A DNA stretch of 64,000 nucleotides, taken from the NCBI GenBank assembly GCA_025677835.1, contig JAIXMR010000109.1, positions 1-64,000 of the forward strand. Reading direction: 5' to 3'. The stretch comes from Sporodiniella umbellata. Its lineage: Eukaryota > Mucoromycota > Mucoromycetes > Mucorales > Rhizopodaceae. The position numbers and the translations under genes are program-made. Positions 1 through 14,916 of this stretch are shown here, piece after piece; positions within the stretch are counted from its first letter, which is position 1; each line of letters starts with the position of its first letter. The notes below the pieces were generated by a model, which was not told the origin of the DNA, made no database searches, and worked only from the letters and a program-made list of their open reading frames with translations.

Positions 1-1299
1 CCCGTTAGCGGACGAGAGCCCCAAGAAGCCTGAGGCCAAACGAGGTCAGAACCCTAGGAAAAACGATGGCCAACTCAAGTTCTGCAGTCAGGCCCTCAAA
101 GAGCTCAAAAAGAGCAAATACAGAGATATCAACTTTCCCTTTCTTCAGCCGGTGGATGTGGTCGCCTTGAGTATTCCAGACTATGTCGAGATTGTCAAAC
201 ACCCCATGGACTTGTCCACCATCGAAAAGAAATTGAACGATCAAGAATATCTAGAACCTGAGGATTTCGAACAAGACATCCGTTTGATGTTCAATAACTG
301 TTACCTTTACAACCCACCTACCTTACCCGTACATAAAATGGGTCGACAACTCGAGAAAGTATTCGATGACAAATGGGCTCAGAGACCTCCCAAGACAGAA
401 CATGTGCCGATGGTCGATGATGCGCCTGAAGAAGAATTCGATGAGGTATTGGATGAAGCGTCTGAAGATGGTAAACTCTCTACATACTTCTTTAAAAATC
501 GCTCACCCTTCTTTTCTAGAACGGGACCAAAAGATCGCTGAACTCGAACGCCATATCGCCACCATCTCACAACAAATTGCCTCCATCAAGTCGCAAAAGA
601 GAAAAAAGGCAGTCACAGAGAAATCACGTCGCGTCAGCAAGACCCTCAAGGAGAAAAAGCCAGTCACAAAAGAAAAGAAGCGGTCCTCCAATGTCGCCAC
701 CTCCTCCACCACCACCACCACTACCACCACCACCAGCAGCAAAAAGAAGGAACCCAAAAACGAACTTCCAGAATTCACCTTTGATCAAAAGAAAGACTTG
801 AGTGAACGTATTAATAACTTGACAGGGGACGGCTTAAATACAGTAGTGAGCATCATTCAAAGCTCAATGCCTAATCTGGACGGCGTAAGTCTTACCTGTT
901 GCAATCCACTCTCTTATCCCTTTTTTTTTTTTTATTATTAGCAAGGACAAGAGGAAATCGTGTTGGATATCGACTCACTTGACAGAAGTACTCTGCACCG
1001 GCTGCACGAGTTTGTGACGGGTGAAAGCTTAATAAAACCTAAAAAAACATCCAAGAAAAGAACAAACTACTCTGATCAAGCCTCAGACCGTAAGATACGA
1101 CAGTTAGAAAAAACATTACAGAAATTCAATTCTGGTATATTTTTTCCTACCCCCCCCCCAAAAAAATAGAGAGAATGAATCACTTTTAACACCCTCCCCC
1201 CCCCTTTTTTTTTTTTTTGCTTTAGATTCTTCAAGTGAAAGTGGCGAATCAGGTAGCGACTCAGGATCCGATTCTGATTCTGGAAGTAGTTCTGATTAG
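1..1299 (+). CDS. BET-family bromodomain protein (Bdf1-like), 3' part
   Basis: The gene enters from the left edge, so the start and first bromodomain are missing. Proposed exons are <1-470, 520-884, 942-1134 and 1226-1299; each intron is GT-AG and keeps phase. The first exon encodes a complete bromodomain (bases about 65-400) with the ZA-loop motif ending in HPMDLSTIEKKL and the acetyl-lysine-binding asparagine in the CYLYNPP context. A Lys-rich stretch, a Thr tract from repeated ACC codons (about 700-735) and an NET domain follow (about 770-1020, beginning LPEFTFDQKKDLSERINNL). The tail is a Ser/Asp/Glu-rich SEED-like end. This order is the BET layout (yeast Bdf1/2, animal Brd2/3/4): chromatin readers that bind acetylated histone H4 and assist TFIID and remodelers in the nucleus. 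It converges on GCN5. Confidence 0.9.
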
Positions 1300-1327
1300 A
1301 TACCAACAACAACAACAACAACAATAA

Positions 1328-1331
<4 letters not shown>

Positions 1332-1385
<54 letters not shown>
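1332..1385. repeat. (CA)n microsatellite
   Basis: An almost pure CA dinucleotide run just 3' of the bromodomain gene stop codon, preceded by a short CAA run (about 1305-1326). It probably lies in the 3' UTR or terminator region between the convergent BET and GCN5 genes. Confidence 0.95.
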
Positions 1386-1575
1386 TTCAATAAAAAAAAA
1401 AAATCTTTTTATATATCATTTTCTACTCCTATTTCCCCCCTCCCAATACTGTGGCGACTTTGATGATTGGTTTGCTTTGGCATAGATTTCCTCCAAAAAA
1501 AGGAGGTCACACCTTGGCGGTGGACACCCAACAAAAAAAAAAAAAAAAAAAACATAGATGCTGTCCAGGGTTTTA

Positions 1576-4149
<2,574 letters not shown>

Positions 4150-5312
4150 TCTCTCTCTCTCTCACTCTCTCTCTCTCTCTCTCTTTAATGATTGTAAGGG
4201 TAGCCTTTCTCTTCTTTTTTTTTTTTTTTTTTTTGGAAAGAAAAAAGAACGGAAAAAAAAAAAAAAAAAAAAGGCAACTATTCACAAATATGTTATTTAT
4301 AAATATTGCCTATCGACCGTCGTACTTGTAAATTATAAATGTTAGACGGTTATTGTTCTTTGAAAGTTTGCAAAAAAAAAAAAGAAAAAAAAAAGGAGAG
4401 TGTATAGATTTGGCATGTCAAAGAAAAAATAAATAATACATTTCAATAGACAAGTGTTACCTCAGTAAATACTATCATCGCCTTTTTCAATGACTGTAAG
4501 TTTTAGTGAAAGAGTAGATTCTGTTCATTTAATACCTCTATTTCTGTTTTCTCTTCAAAAAGAAGAGGGGGGGAGAGGTAGTAAATAAAAAAGTAGTTTG
4601 ACTAAAGAGTGTTATCAGATCGCAGTCAAAAGAAAAATATTGAATTCAACAAAAGAAATAGAGTGACAATCCTATTTAACAGTTAGCTAGTACATCTATT
4701 TTGGAAAAACATTGAATACATACCTTACCTTGGCTTTTACTTTGCATCTAACGAAAAAGGGAATACGGAAGTTGCCGCTATACAACCCGATTGTAGCTGT
4801 AGTAACAAACTACGGGTATATATTAAGCGTGGGATTCAAAATCCTTTTGCAAGTACTGTAGCTGGGCGTAAGAGCCCCCTATAAAAAAAAAAAAAAAAAA
4901 AGGGTAAATGTACCAACACATTGCACACCATGTACGGCTTTTATTATTATTATTATTATTATTATTGGCTTTACAAAAAGTCTTAATTCTTTGGTAAAAC
5001 AGTCGAGTTGATATTCTATCCAAAGAAAAAAGCACACCCCAGCTCTGTTTTAAAACTTACATGCTCTATTTGACAAGTGTTTCTTAACATGCAACCTCTC
5101 CAGAAGCAGTTGACTTGTCTATTTTTTTTTTTTTTTTTTTTTTATTCATGTCAAAAAAGATTAGTTTAGAAAAAATGATCACCCAACAAAATTCTGGCCG
5201 TTTTATTTCGTTTTGACAAACAAAGAAAAAAGACGGAGTTTGGCAATAGAACTCTACGTTGTCCAAAGCGAAGCTCATCAAAGCCGCTTCAGTTTTGTTT
5301 GAGAAGGAGCGT
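4150..5312. other. Intergenic region with simple repeats
   Basis: Between the GCN5 start and the PP2C stop. It holds a CT-rich tract (about 4151-4184), several poly-A/T runs and an ATT run (about 4939-4965), but no reading frame with coding character. The CT tract abuts the GCN5 start and is probably promoter or 5' UTR. Confidence 0.7.
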
Positions 5313-5708
5313 TTAATACAAGTCAAGAGCATTTTCCAATTCAAGACAAGAATAATCTCTTGATTCGGAGCGAATGAAAGAACAGGCTACGGTTGACGGC
5401 CACCGTTGAACAGAAGATTGTATATTCGAATACCATTGCTCTTTGGATTCACAAGGACTTAAAAACGCAACGATCTGTACAGTCATATTGTCCAATCCTA
5501 CCTTGGCTCGTCTATGGTCGGCCAAGCAATGGTCCAAAAGCCTTTCACAGACCCATGCAAGTGGCATAGCATGGTTAAGTTTCGAACGAATAAAATCAAC
5601 TACCTGTTGATTGGTCATACAATCCCAAATTCCGTCACAGGCTAATACCATAAACTCATCTTCTTTTGTCAACTCGTATTCTTGGATGTCTGGATAGGCT
5701 TTTTTATT

Positions 5709-5742
<34 letters not shown>

Positions 5743-5888
5743 CAAATTAAAAAACATGTATAAAACATATACAGGCTGTATATATACATACAAAATTTTT
5801 ATCTTACCTGTCACAGCTTGTTTTTCAGGGGAAAGATGGTAAGCCCTTTTGAACTTGAAATCACCCAAAGCCCTTGAGAGAGCTAACG

Positions 5889-5923
<35 letters not shown>

Positions 5924-6649
5924 TTTGGTATTGAATCTTTGAAATAAATGAACTTACCGTTCACCCGCTTGGAATAAACTGAATTGCCTGATTCTTTAAT
6001 TCGTTTGTATTCGATAGGGTCGTATGGTTTGTGATCCTTGGATAGTGCAAAAGCTTTTCCTTGTTTACAGATTACAGCGCGTGAATCACCTACGTTGGCC
6101 TATTTTTAATAATAAAAGTTATTTTTCTCTTTCTTTTGTGTGTGTATATAGGCGTGTATGTGTGTATGTGTGTATGTGTGTAGAAACATGGTAAATACGA
6201 TATAAAGCATCTTCTCTTTCAACAAGGCCACAATCGCTGTACAACCTGAAGTGTCGTTTGGAAATTGCTGATAGAGTGCCTGATCCATTTCTAGAAAACT
6301 ATCAATTAAACTTTGTCGAATATCGCCTTTTTTGAACTTTTCTGAGCAAGTAATGTGCTGGGCAAGATGGTCACGACTGTATTGAGCTACCCTCTTTCCG
6401 CCATGACCATCCATGACAGCGAAAAGAGCAATGGCTTTTTCGTTTAATAAACTAATGTGTGCATCTTCCATACCTAAAATACACACGAATCAGTATATAT
6501 ATATAGTTACTCGAGACAAAAAAAAAAAATGCAACACTTTGCTTACTCTCTCGCCAGCCTTGCATAGAGGAAGTTCCGTACATGAGTTGGGAATCGATAC
6601 CCTCAGTAGTATCTTTTGTCGTCACAGGCTCCGATAGTGTTTGACCCAT
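5313..6649 (-). CDS. Type 2C protein phosphatase (Ptc2/Ptc3-like)
   Basis: Exons 6649-6547, 6473-6199, 6099-5958, 5891-5808 and 5698-5313 join in phase to 329 residues. The protein starts MGQTLSEP, the N-terminal sequence typical of fungal Ptc2/3, with a Gly2 suited to myristoylation. PP2C motifs appear in order: GWRESMEDAH, the metal-binding DGHGG in AVMDGHGGKRVAQYS, NVGDSRAV, the ALGDFKFK motif, LACDGIWD and the C-terminal GLDNMTV. These supply the acidic residues that hold the two catalytic metals. Known role of the family: dephosphorylation of MAP kinases, Cdc28 and checkpoint kinases. Introns 3 and 4 contain very long T runs on the plus strand (5710-5742 is 33 T). The C-terminal extension after DNMTV is short compared with yeast Ptc2. 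Confidence 0.92.
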
Positions 6650-6878
6650 CTTGTAACAAATAGAGTAAAACTAAAACGTTGTGTGCAAAGATAATGGCAG
6701 TTTGAAAAAAAAAAAAAAAAAAAGAAAAGTTTGTTGAATTCACTGTTCTGTACAAGCACGTCAATCAAACGGCGCTGTAAATAAAAACGTCATTTGTTCG
6801 CTCATTCGACATAAAAAGAGGATCTTCTATGATGGCTGTGTGACATCCAACAAGTAAATAACTTTTTTTTTTTTTAAT

Positions 6879-7354
6879 TCAGCCACTCTTTGACTGGGAA
6901 AGAGCAGAAATAAGTTGTTGAATATGAAGCTCAACAAGGATCACAAAGTTTCTTGTTTTAGGCAAATAAAGTTCAACGTGTTGGCTATCTAAATTGGCTC
7001 TGAGTGAGTTCCGATACCGTCTATGCTTCTTTAATAACCGAGCTAGTTTTACTGCAGTGGACAGTTTAGAACCAATATAAACCAAGACTTGTCTTTTACC
7101 TTTTAGTTTTTGAGAAACAGCGAGTTGAATAGCGTTCATTTCGGTCTTCTCGAGATGAATTACGCCTTGCGGTGAGACAATTTGAATTGAAAGATGAGCT
7201 TGAATCATCGTGGACTATAAAAGGGAAAACCAGAAGTTATAAGACCTGTGTGGTTTTATTGCATGCAGATTACCAGAGATGAGTTATGACTAATGACTTC
7301 ATTATGCAAAGCCTGAGCAGACATCAGAAAAAATAAGAACAATAGCCACCTCAT
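6879..7354 (-). CDS. Small secreted protein, function unknown
   Basis: Two exons, 7354-7274 and 7214-6879, join in phase 0 (donor GTAATC, acceptor TTATAG) to 138 residues. The first exon begins MRWLLFLFFLMSAQA, a convincing signal peptide with an Ala-x-Ala cleavage site, so entry into the secretory pathway is inferred. The mature part has one N-glycosylation sequon (NSS), no Cys, and a basic Lys/Arg-rich middle (LLKKHRRYRNSLR). I recognise no domain. It lies downstream of, and on the same strand as, no clear partner. The second exon contains its own ATG at 7208, so a cytosolic shorter form cannot be excluded. Confidence 0.6.
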
Positions 7355-9034
7355 TGGACTCTATACTTCTTTATTTATAAATAACACGATTCATCTATGC
7401 ACCGCTCTTACAATAATGATGTATTCCCTTTTTTTTTTTTTTTTTTAGAAACAAAAAGGCAGAAAAAAAACAAAATAAACCCATCAAGTAAAGGTAATTT
7501 AAGGAGTGTAAGAAAAATAAAAAAAAATAAAAAAGGCTCTCTCCTGGATTTTAGAGCATTATTGTTGCTTTTTTTTTTTTTTTTTTTTTTTGTCTTTGGC
7601 ACAGTGCCTTTTATCACGTTTTGGTATATATTTAGCCTCAGATTTTTGGGGTTTAATATTTCAAGTCTCGAAAGCTGTTAAAAGATTTCTGCATGCCAGT
7701 ACGCCTCACTATCTTTTGCTAGCGTTGATAATATCGTACCAGTCGTTTCCTAAAGACTCTATACAGCTTCTACTTGAGTTTGTGGCGATCAGAGTCTCTC
7801 AGAAGCAAACTTCGTAAAGTGGAGGTGGGGCAGTATTTAATGAAAAAGTAAAAGACTGTATTTTTAAAAGGTTTACTCATTTTTTTATGTTTCTAGGTTG
7901 TTTAAAGGTGAATCTATCACCACGTCAAAATTTTAAAAAGAACAATCAGAGTTCAACAGGTGCTTTTATTCATAGAAAAGCTAATTCCTTCTTGATCGCG
8001 TTTATTTTATCAACCATGCTTATTTACCAGGTATAACCAGCATAAAAAAAAAACATTGTCAGTATCAAAGACATTCTCAGCACAGTAAACGTTTAGGTAA
8101 ACGTATTGACTGATCATTTAGTCTAATGGTTCTTCCTATGATATGAAAAAAGACAAATTGTTATTTAAGGCCGATAAAAAGTGGTAGACAAGTTTTCGTT
8201 CAAGTGATGAATTTAATGACTACCAATATCTATTTAAGCAGCCGTTTGGGTTAAGTTTCTTCTCTCAGAGTTAAAGTGAATTGTTGACTATGTACCAGAG
8301 TATCAAACTCGCGTTAGGGGGGTCTACTCCGTTATTGGGCAAGCCCGTAAAACAAAAGGAAAAGAAGAGTGGGATGTAAAGCTTAAACTATGACAAAAAG
8401 AACGGCTGGGATTTTAAAGAATATGTTCCCTATAAACTGTTTGCTAGACCCAATTGAGGGTCTCTTTGCGAGACTTGGAACATGAGAAATTGAAAATGAG
8501 TCAAAACCACCTTTGAGTATTTTATTTCCCGCCCCTTGTTTTTAAAAAAAAAAAACGTTCATTGGCACTACTCTCACTGTACATTATGTAAGGTTATATG
8601 CAAACACTTGATTTGCTGAAATGGAATGACAAAACCGCCCTCCACACCTATTTTTAAAGTTAGTTGGCCTTTTAAATTCAAGCTGTTACTCGCTTATCAG
8701 GTATCCTCCATGTTGGTGGCACCAGAAATAGAATCGTTTCTACACCAAAAAAAAAAAAAAAAAAAAAAAATATGTAAGTTTATCAAATAGGTACGTGTGA
8801 CATGACATGTTTATATTTATCTAAACCTGACCCTTTTTTTTTTTTTCCCGCTCAACTTAAATGATTTTTTTTTTTTTTCTACTTTTCTTTTTTTTTTCTC
8901 TTTTGAACCCAAATAAAAGACTAAAAAGCTTTTATTTATTATTATTTATTTGATTCTAATTAAGAAAGAAAACAGCCAAAGGGGTGGGATATAGACACTA
9001 GAACTTTTTTTTTTTTTTTTTTTTTACGGCATCC
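7355..9034. other. Intergenic region
   Basis: About 1.7 kb of AT-rich sequence with many homopolymer runs (for example about 7569-7590 T, 8746-8770 A, 9006-9025 T). A TATAAATA reads on the minus strand at 7379-7372, very close to the ATG at 7354, so its role is uncertain. I see no supported gene or RNA. Confidence 0.65.
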
Positions 9035-10208
9035 ATGGGAGATATAAGAAGATCATTAACGACTGGAGGAACAAGCTTTCTAAGCAAACGATTTACACGG
9101 CAATCCACAGAAGAGGAAGAGGAGGAAGACAAGAAGAGAAGAACAGTATGCGGCCAACTCCCCAAAATGAATATTCGAATTGTGCCCAACATTGATAATC
9201 CAAGCCGAAGCTTGATATTTGACATTGTCGACCGAGAGCTTGAATACGGAGATAAAATCTTAGTAGGACGTTATTCAGAAAGACATCGTGTTGCAGACTG
9301 CTTGTCTTTTAAGAGTAAAGTGGTTTCCCGATGCCATTGTGAGATTTGGGTGGATCAGGACGGCAAGGTAAAAGAAGAAACTATTTGAAAAATCAAAAAA
9401 AAAAAAAAAAAAAAAAAAACAAAAACAAAAAACATAAAAAACATAAAAAACATAAAAAAAACAAAAAAAAAACGGTATCTAGTTGTATATCCGTGATACC
9501 AAGTCTTCTTCCGGTACTTTTTTAAATCATATTCGACTTTCACCTGCAGGACAAGAAAGCCGGCCGGTAGAACTACATGATGGCGATATTCTACAGCTGG
9601 GTGTGGATTTTCAGGGTGGTCAAGAGGAAATCTATAGGTCGGTGAAGATGAAGTTCGAATTGAATCGCCCTCGACAGAGACCTGCTTCATTTAGTATCGC
9701 CGCTTTTCAAAACCTCCGCTCACGCACAGAGGAAGATGAATGCTGCATCTGTCTTTATGCGCTGGCTCCATTACAAGCCTTATTTATGGCTCCTTGCTCT
9801 CATTCGTATCATTTCAAATGTATTCGTCCCTTGTTTGACAGCTACCCTGGATTTCAATGTCCACTTTGCCGTACTTATTCCGATCTTGAGGCCAACGTGG
9901 CTTCAGAAGAAGCACCTGCTCCAGCCGAGGCACCTCCTAGTGCAAGCATGAGCCGTATGATGACGACCGCTATTGAAGAGGAAGAGGACTCCATGGAAGA
10001 AGACACAGGTGCTACAGACCTCGGTCTTGCCTCGCCTTCTCAATCTCGCGAAAGAAAAACAAACCATCTTTTGGGTAAAATCAAGACGGCCTTGTTTGAA
10101 AAAAGAAAGTCAAATGGGCTCTCTAGAAATTCAAAAAGGCAACGGCCCATCTCTTTCCCTCACTTGATGGGTGAATCGTCTATGCTCACTCGTCAACCCA
10201 CCACTTAA
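9035..10208 (+). CDS. FHA-RING E3 ubiquitin ligase (Dma1/Dma2/Chfr-like)
   Basis: Exons 9035-9367 and 9483-10208 (intron GTAAAA...TATCTAG, 115 bp) give 352 residues. An N-terminal FHA domain shows the phosphopeptide-binding signatures LVGRYSER, SRCHCEIW and SSSGTFLNHIRLS. A C3H2C3-type RING follows, with CCICLYAL, CSHSYHFKCI and CPLCRTY. FHA followed by RING is the arrangement of yeast Dma1/Dma2, S. pombe Dma1 and animal Chfr/RNF8, ligases that act in the mitotic spindle checkpoint and septin control. The C-terminal third is Ala/Pro/Glu-rich and ends with a basic segment. The ATG follows a poly-T run. The stop is one base from the stop of the HD-domain gene on the other strand. Confidence 0.9.
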
Positions 10209-10209
10209 T

Positions 10210-11027
10210 TTATTTTAATAAACTGTATTCATCCTCAACCTGTTTCACAAACATTTCCATAAACTGGCTTCGTTCAATCGCCATCCTACGTCCTTTTCCG
10301 GTACGCATCATGTTTTGGAGCTTGAATAGTTTTTCATGGAAATGAGCAATAGAAGACTGGTTCTTGTTCTTTAGGTAAGATGCCTGGGTCACTTCTTCAT
10401 CCACCACAGCCTCATGGACATAGAGCGGAATGTTTTTACTACCGCTAAAAGCAGCACATCTCATAATACCAAAAGCTCCCAAAGCGTCCAACTTGTCGGC
10501 ATCTTGAACACTAACAAGAGAGAGGACGGTCATCATTATTGGTTAGAACAAAGGTTATCCAAACTATAGTTAACGTGCTTTACACATGGAGTTCTAGACA
10601 ATGGTTGCGCCATGTGACTTGTTCCTCAGGATCTTTGCTATCGTCCCAGCCTAATTCTTTACTGAACCCGATATGATCCACGATTCGTCCTACCAAAGAA
10701 GCTTTGGGATATTCTTGCTTTTTTAAAAACGATTCTACTAAACTTCCACCTGTCTCTTTGCCTTGATAGTATTTTCGGTCACCTACATCATGACAGAGCG
10801 CTGCCAATTGGACTACCTCTTTATCCAGTCCCTGGTCTGTCTCTTTAGCTAACAAAAGTGCTGCGCACATACCAATGGGTTTACCATTAAAAAAAAAAAA
10901 AAATTTTTTTCTTTTTATATTTACCTAAATCCACAACTCTCTCTACATGATACATATCATGAGAAGAATCGAACGAGGCCATATATTCAGTAACCATTTG
11001 GCGTGTAGATTGAATAATGTCTACCAT
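10210..11027 (-). CDS. HD-domain phosphohydrolase (YedJ-like)
   Basis: Exons 11027-10925, 10860-10584 and 10510-10210 join in phase (1, then 2) to 226 residues. The metal-dependent HD superfamily motifs are in place: the first His in SHDMYHVERV, the HD pair in LAALCHDVGDRKY, a His in IVDHIGFSKEL and the last Asp in VQDADKLDALGAFGI. The ADKLDALGA ending and overall length match the uncharacterised bacterial YedJ type, which also occurs in fungi. The substrate is unknown; nucleotides are typical for the superfamily. The start was chosen because the first exon supplies the first metal-binding His. The 3' end nearly touches the FHA-RING gene. Confidence 0.85.
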
Positions 11028-11275
11028 TTTCAAGAAAAAGTATTTATTGAAAGAAAAAAAATTGAAATAAAAATGAAATAAAGCTTATTTTCAATATATA
11101 CATCTTTTTTTTTATTTTTTATTTTTTTTGACTATCATTTTAGTAACAAAAATTAAAGTGGAGAGAAAGTGATGTGTAAAAGAAGAATTGACTTTTAAAA
11201 AAAGTGACAATAATCTACATAGCCAAGACTCTGTATTTTTTTTTTTTTTTTTTTTTTTTTCTTTTGTAGAGTTAA

Positions 11276-12966
<1,691 letters not shown>

Positions 12967-13253
12967 ATAAATAAATCAAAAAAAGAAATTGACATAACTC
13001 CTCTTGTTTATCCCTATTCTTTAACATGGATTTTTTTTTTTAATTTAATACTATTTATCAAAGCTTGTATACTTATATAATTACAATTTAAGAAAAGAAA
13101 AAAAAAAGGGGTGTGTGAGTGAAATCTATATGGAAGGGGCTAATGAATACAATCATAACTAATTATGATTGTAAGCAATTATGTTATATACAAAATAAAA
13201 GAGAAAGAGGGAGAAGCTCCAAACGAAGAGAGAGAGAGAGAGAGAGGGGGGGG

Positions 13254-14637
13254 TTAAGATAGAATGGGCTGTACACTATTTCTTCTTAATTCTGATTGAG
13301 AAGGAGAAGTAAAGATATTGGAGTGGCTTGAGGCTCTTGCGATCCGACGTAAGGAAGGTAATCGCAAAGCACCAGCAGGTATATTTACTGACAGATGGCG
13401 ATTTGACAACAGAGGCTCGTTTTCCCAACGTATCTTGTTTTGATCGAGATGGGTGATCCATAAACTTGTTTTAGGGAACCAGCGCTGGATAGCTTCAAAG
13501 TAAGGACGTACGATAAAATCGCCGAACCGAAGACTGATATTGGCCTGACTTGTAAGATACCGGTCCATACCGGGTGAAACAGATAGGCCATGAAGTCTCT
13601 CAGCATCACCCTGCCGAAAGAACTCTTGTACTATCAGATCCGACCACTGTTTGCAGATGGGCCAAGCTCGGACGGTGTTGGAAATATCGGCAGCATGTAA
13701 CAGAATTTCGGCCAAATCGATACCATGACGGGCTTTTTCTAAAAGTTTGAAATGGTGTGTCATATCAGTAGATAAGATCAGCCGCTTGAACAAGCTCACA
13801 GAGTCAACAGAAAATAGGTTGTGCTTTCTGACAAGCGAAAGACTAAGGTCAATCGAATAAGATTCCAAGACGCTTTCTTTGTAACACAGTCCGAGTTGAC
13901 TCTGAGTACGGGTCTGAAAGTCGTTATTGTATCCAGGCTATGGAGAAAAGGATTTGATTAACTTCAGTTGGATTGCCTCCCTCTCTTTTCTTTTCTGTCT
14001 TACATGTCCCACATCGTGACAAACAGCAGCGAGAAACAAGATGGCTACCTCTTTTTCCTCAAAGTAAATCCCCGCATCCAGTTCAGTCATTGTGAAATAT
14101 AAGACGGTCACAATATCTACAGCGTGGTAAAAGGAGTGATAGGGTGTGTCCAGATAGAGTTGGTCTAGATCAATTAGAAAATCCAAAAACTGAGAAGCTG
14201 TGATATTTAACGTATTGAGGATATTTAATCTGTCAAACATGCCCAACAGATGTCCATAAAGATCGATATGACTATAGTCTAAAACATTGAAATCTGAGGT
14301 CACAAGTGACTGATCGCTTTTCAGCCAACGCAAATATTGCTATAGAAAGGTAAGCAAGGGTTTTTCTTTTGTATTCTGGTTTCATTACCCTTTCTATTCT
14401 AATCAAATCTTCGAATTCTAGCGTGTTGTGTTTTAGTAAAAGCATCTTTGTTGCGTCTTTTTCCAGTTGCTTTTTAAATAGAACAATGGTAAAGAAAAGA
14501 AACAGTAATAATAGCAAGAGTAGTAATAAAATATACAAAAAAAAAAAAAAAATAGGAGAAATAACAAAAAAAAAAAGTATATAGTAAAAAAGAAAAAGAC
14601 GTAAATGAGAAAAAAGAGAACAAAATAGCTTTAGCAA
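13254..14637 (-). CDS. 3',5'-cyclic-nucleotide phosphodiesterase (PDEase class I)
   Basis: Exons 14637-14389, 14339-14004 and 13937-13254 give 422 residues, all joins in phase 0. The catalytic core has the PDEase I signatures TPYHSFYHAVDIV, AAVCHDVGHPGYNNDFQ (metal-binding HD) and ILLHAADISN (third metal-ligand Asp), ending with a Q-pocket region around FGDFIVRPYFEA. It would hydrolyse cAMP and/or cGMP, damping PKA signalling, as yeast Pde2 does. Exon 1 encodes an extremely hydrophobic stretch (about residues 8-53), which would anchor the enzyme in a membrane. This stretch is opposite A-rich low-complexity DNA, so the true start may be the downstream ATG (in TKMLLLKHN). It converges on the NDR kinase with about 290 bp between stops. 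Confidence 0.85.
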
Positions 14638-14884
14638 TATTTTTAAAACATGGTAAATGATCGTATTCTTATTGTTTTCAAGTGACTGTTCTCACTGACA
14701 AAAATAAACATTTCCTGAAAAACTTTGATGAGATACATCTCAATAAGGCCAAACGATCATCATTCTGATTTGTGCTCTTTTTTCGTTTTCTTTAAATTTT
14801 TCTATCTTTACTTTTGTCGCTTTTCTTTATTGTTGACGTACGCCATGTCCATATTCTTGATCTTTTGGCCACTGCGCATCTCTC

Positions 14885-14916
<32 letters not shown>

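Noticed and set aside
7397..7817. Two overlapping plus-strand frames
   Set aside because: Low complexity from poly-T runs, no splice logic and no recognisable protein.
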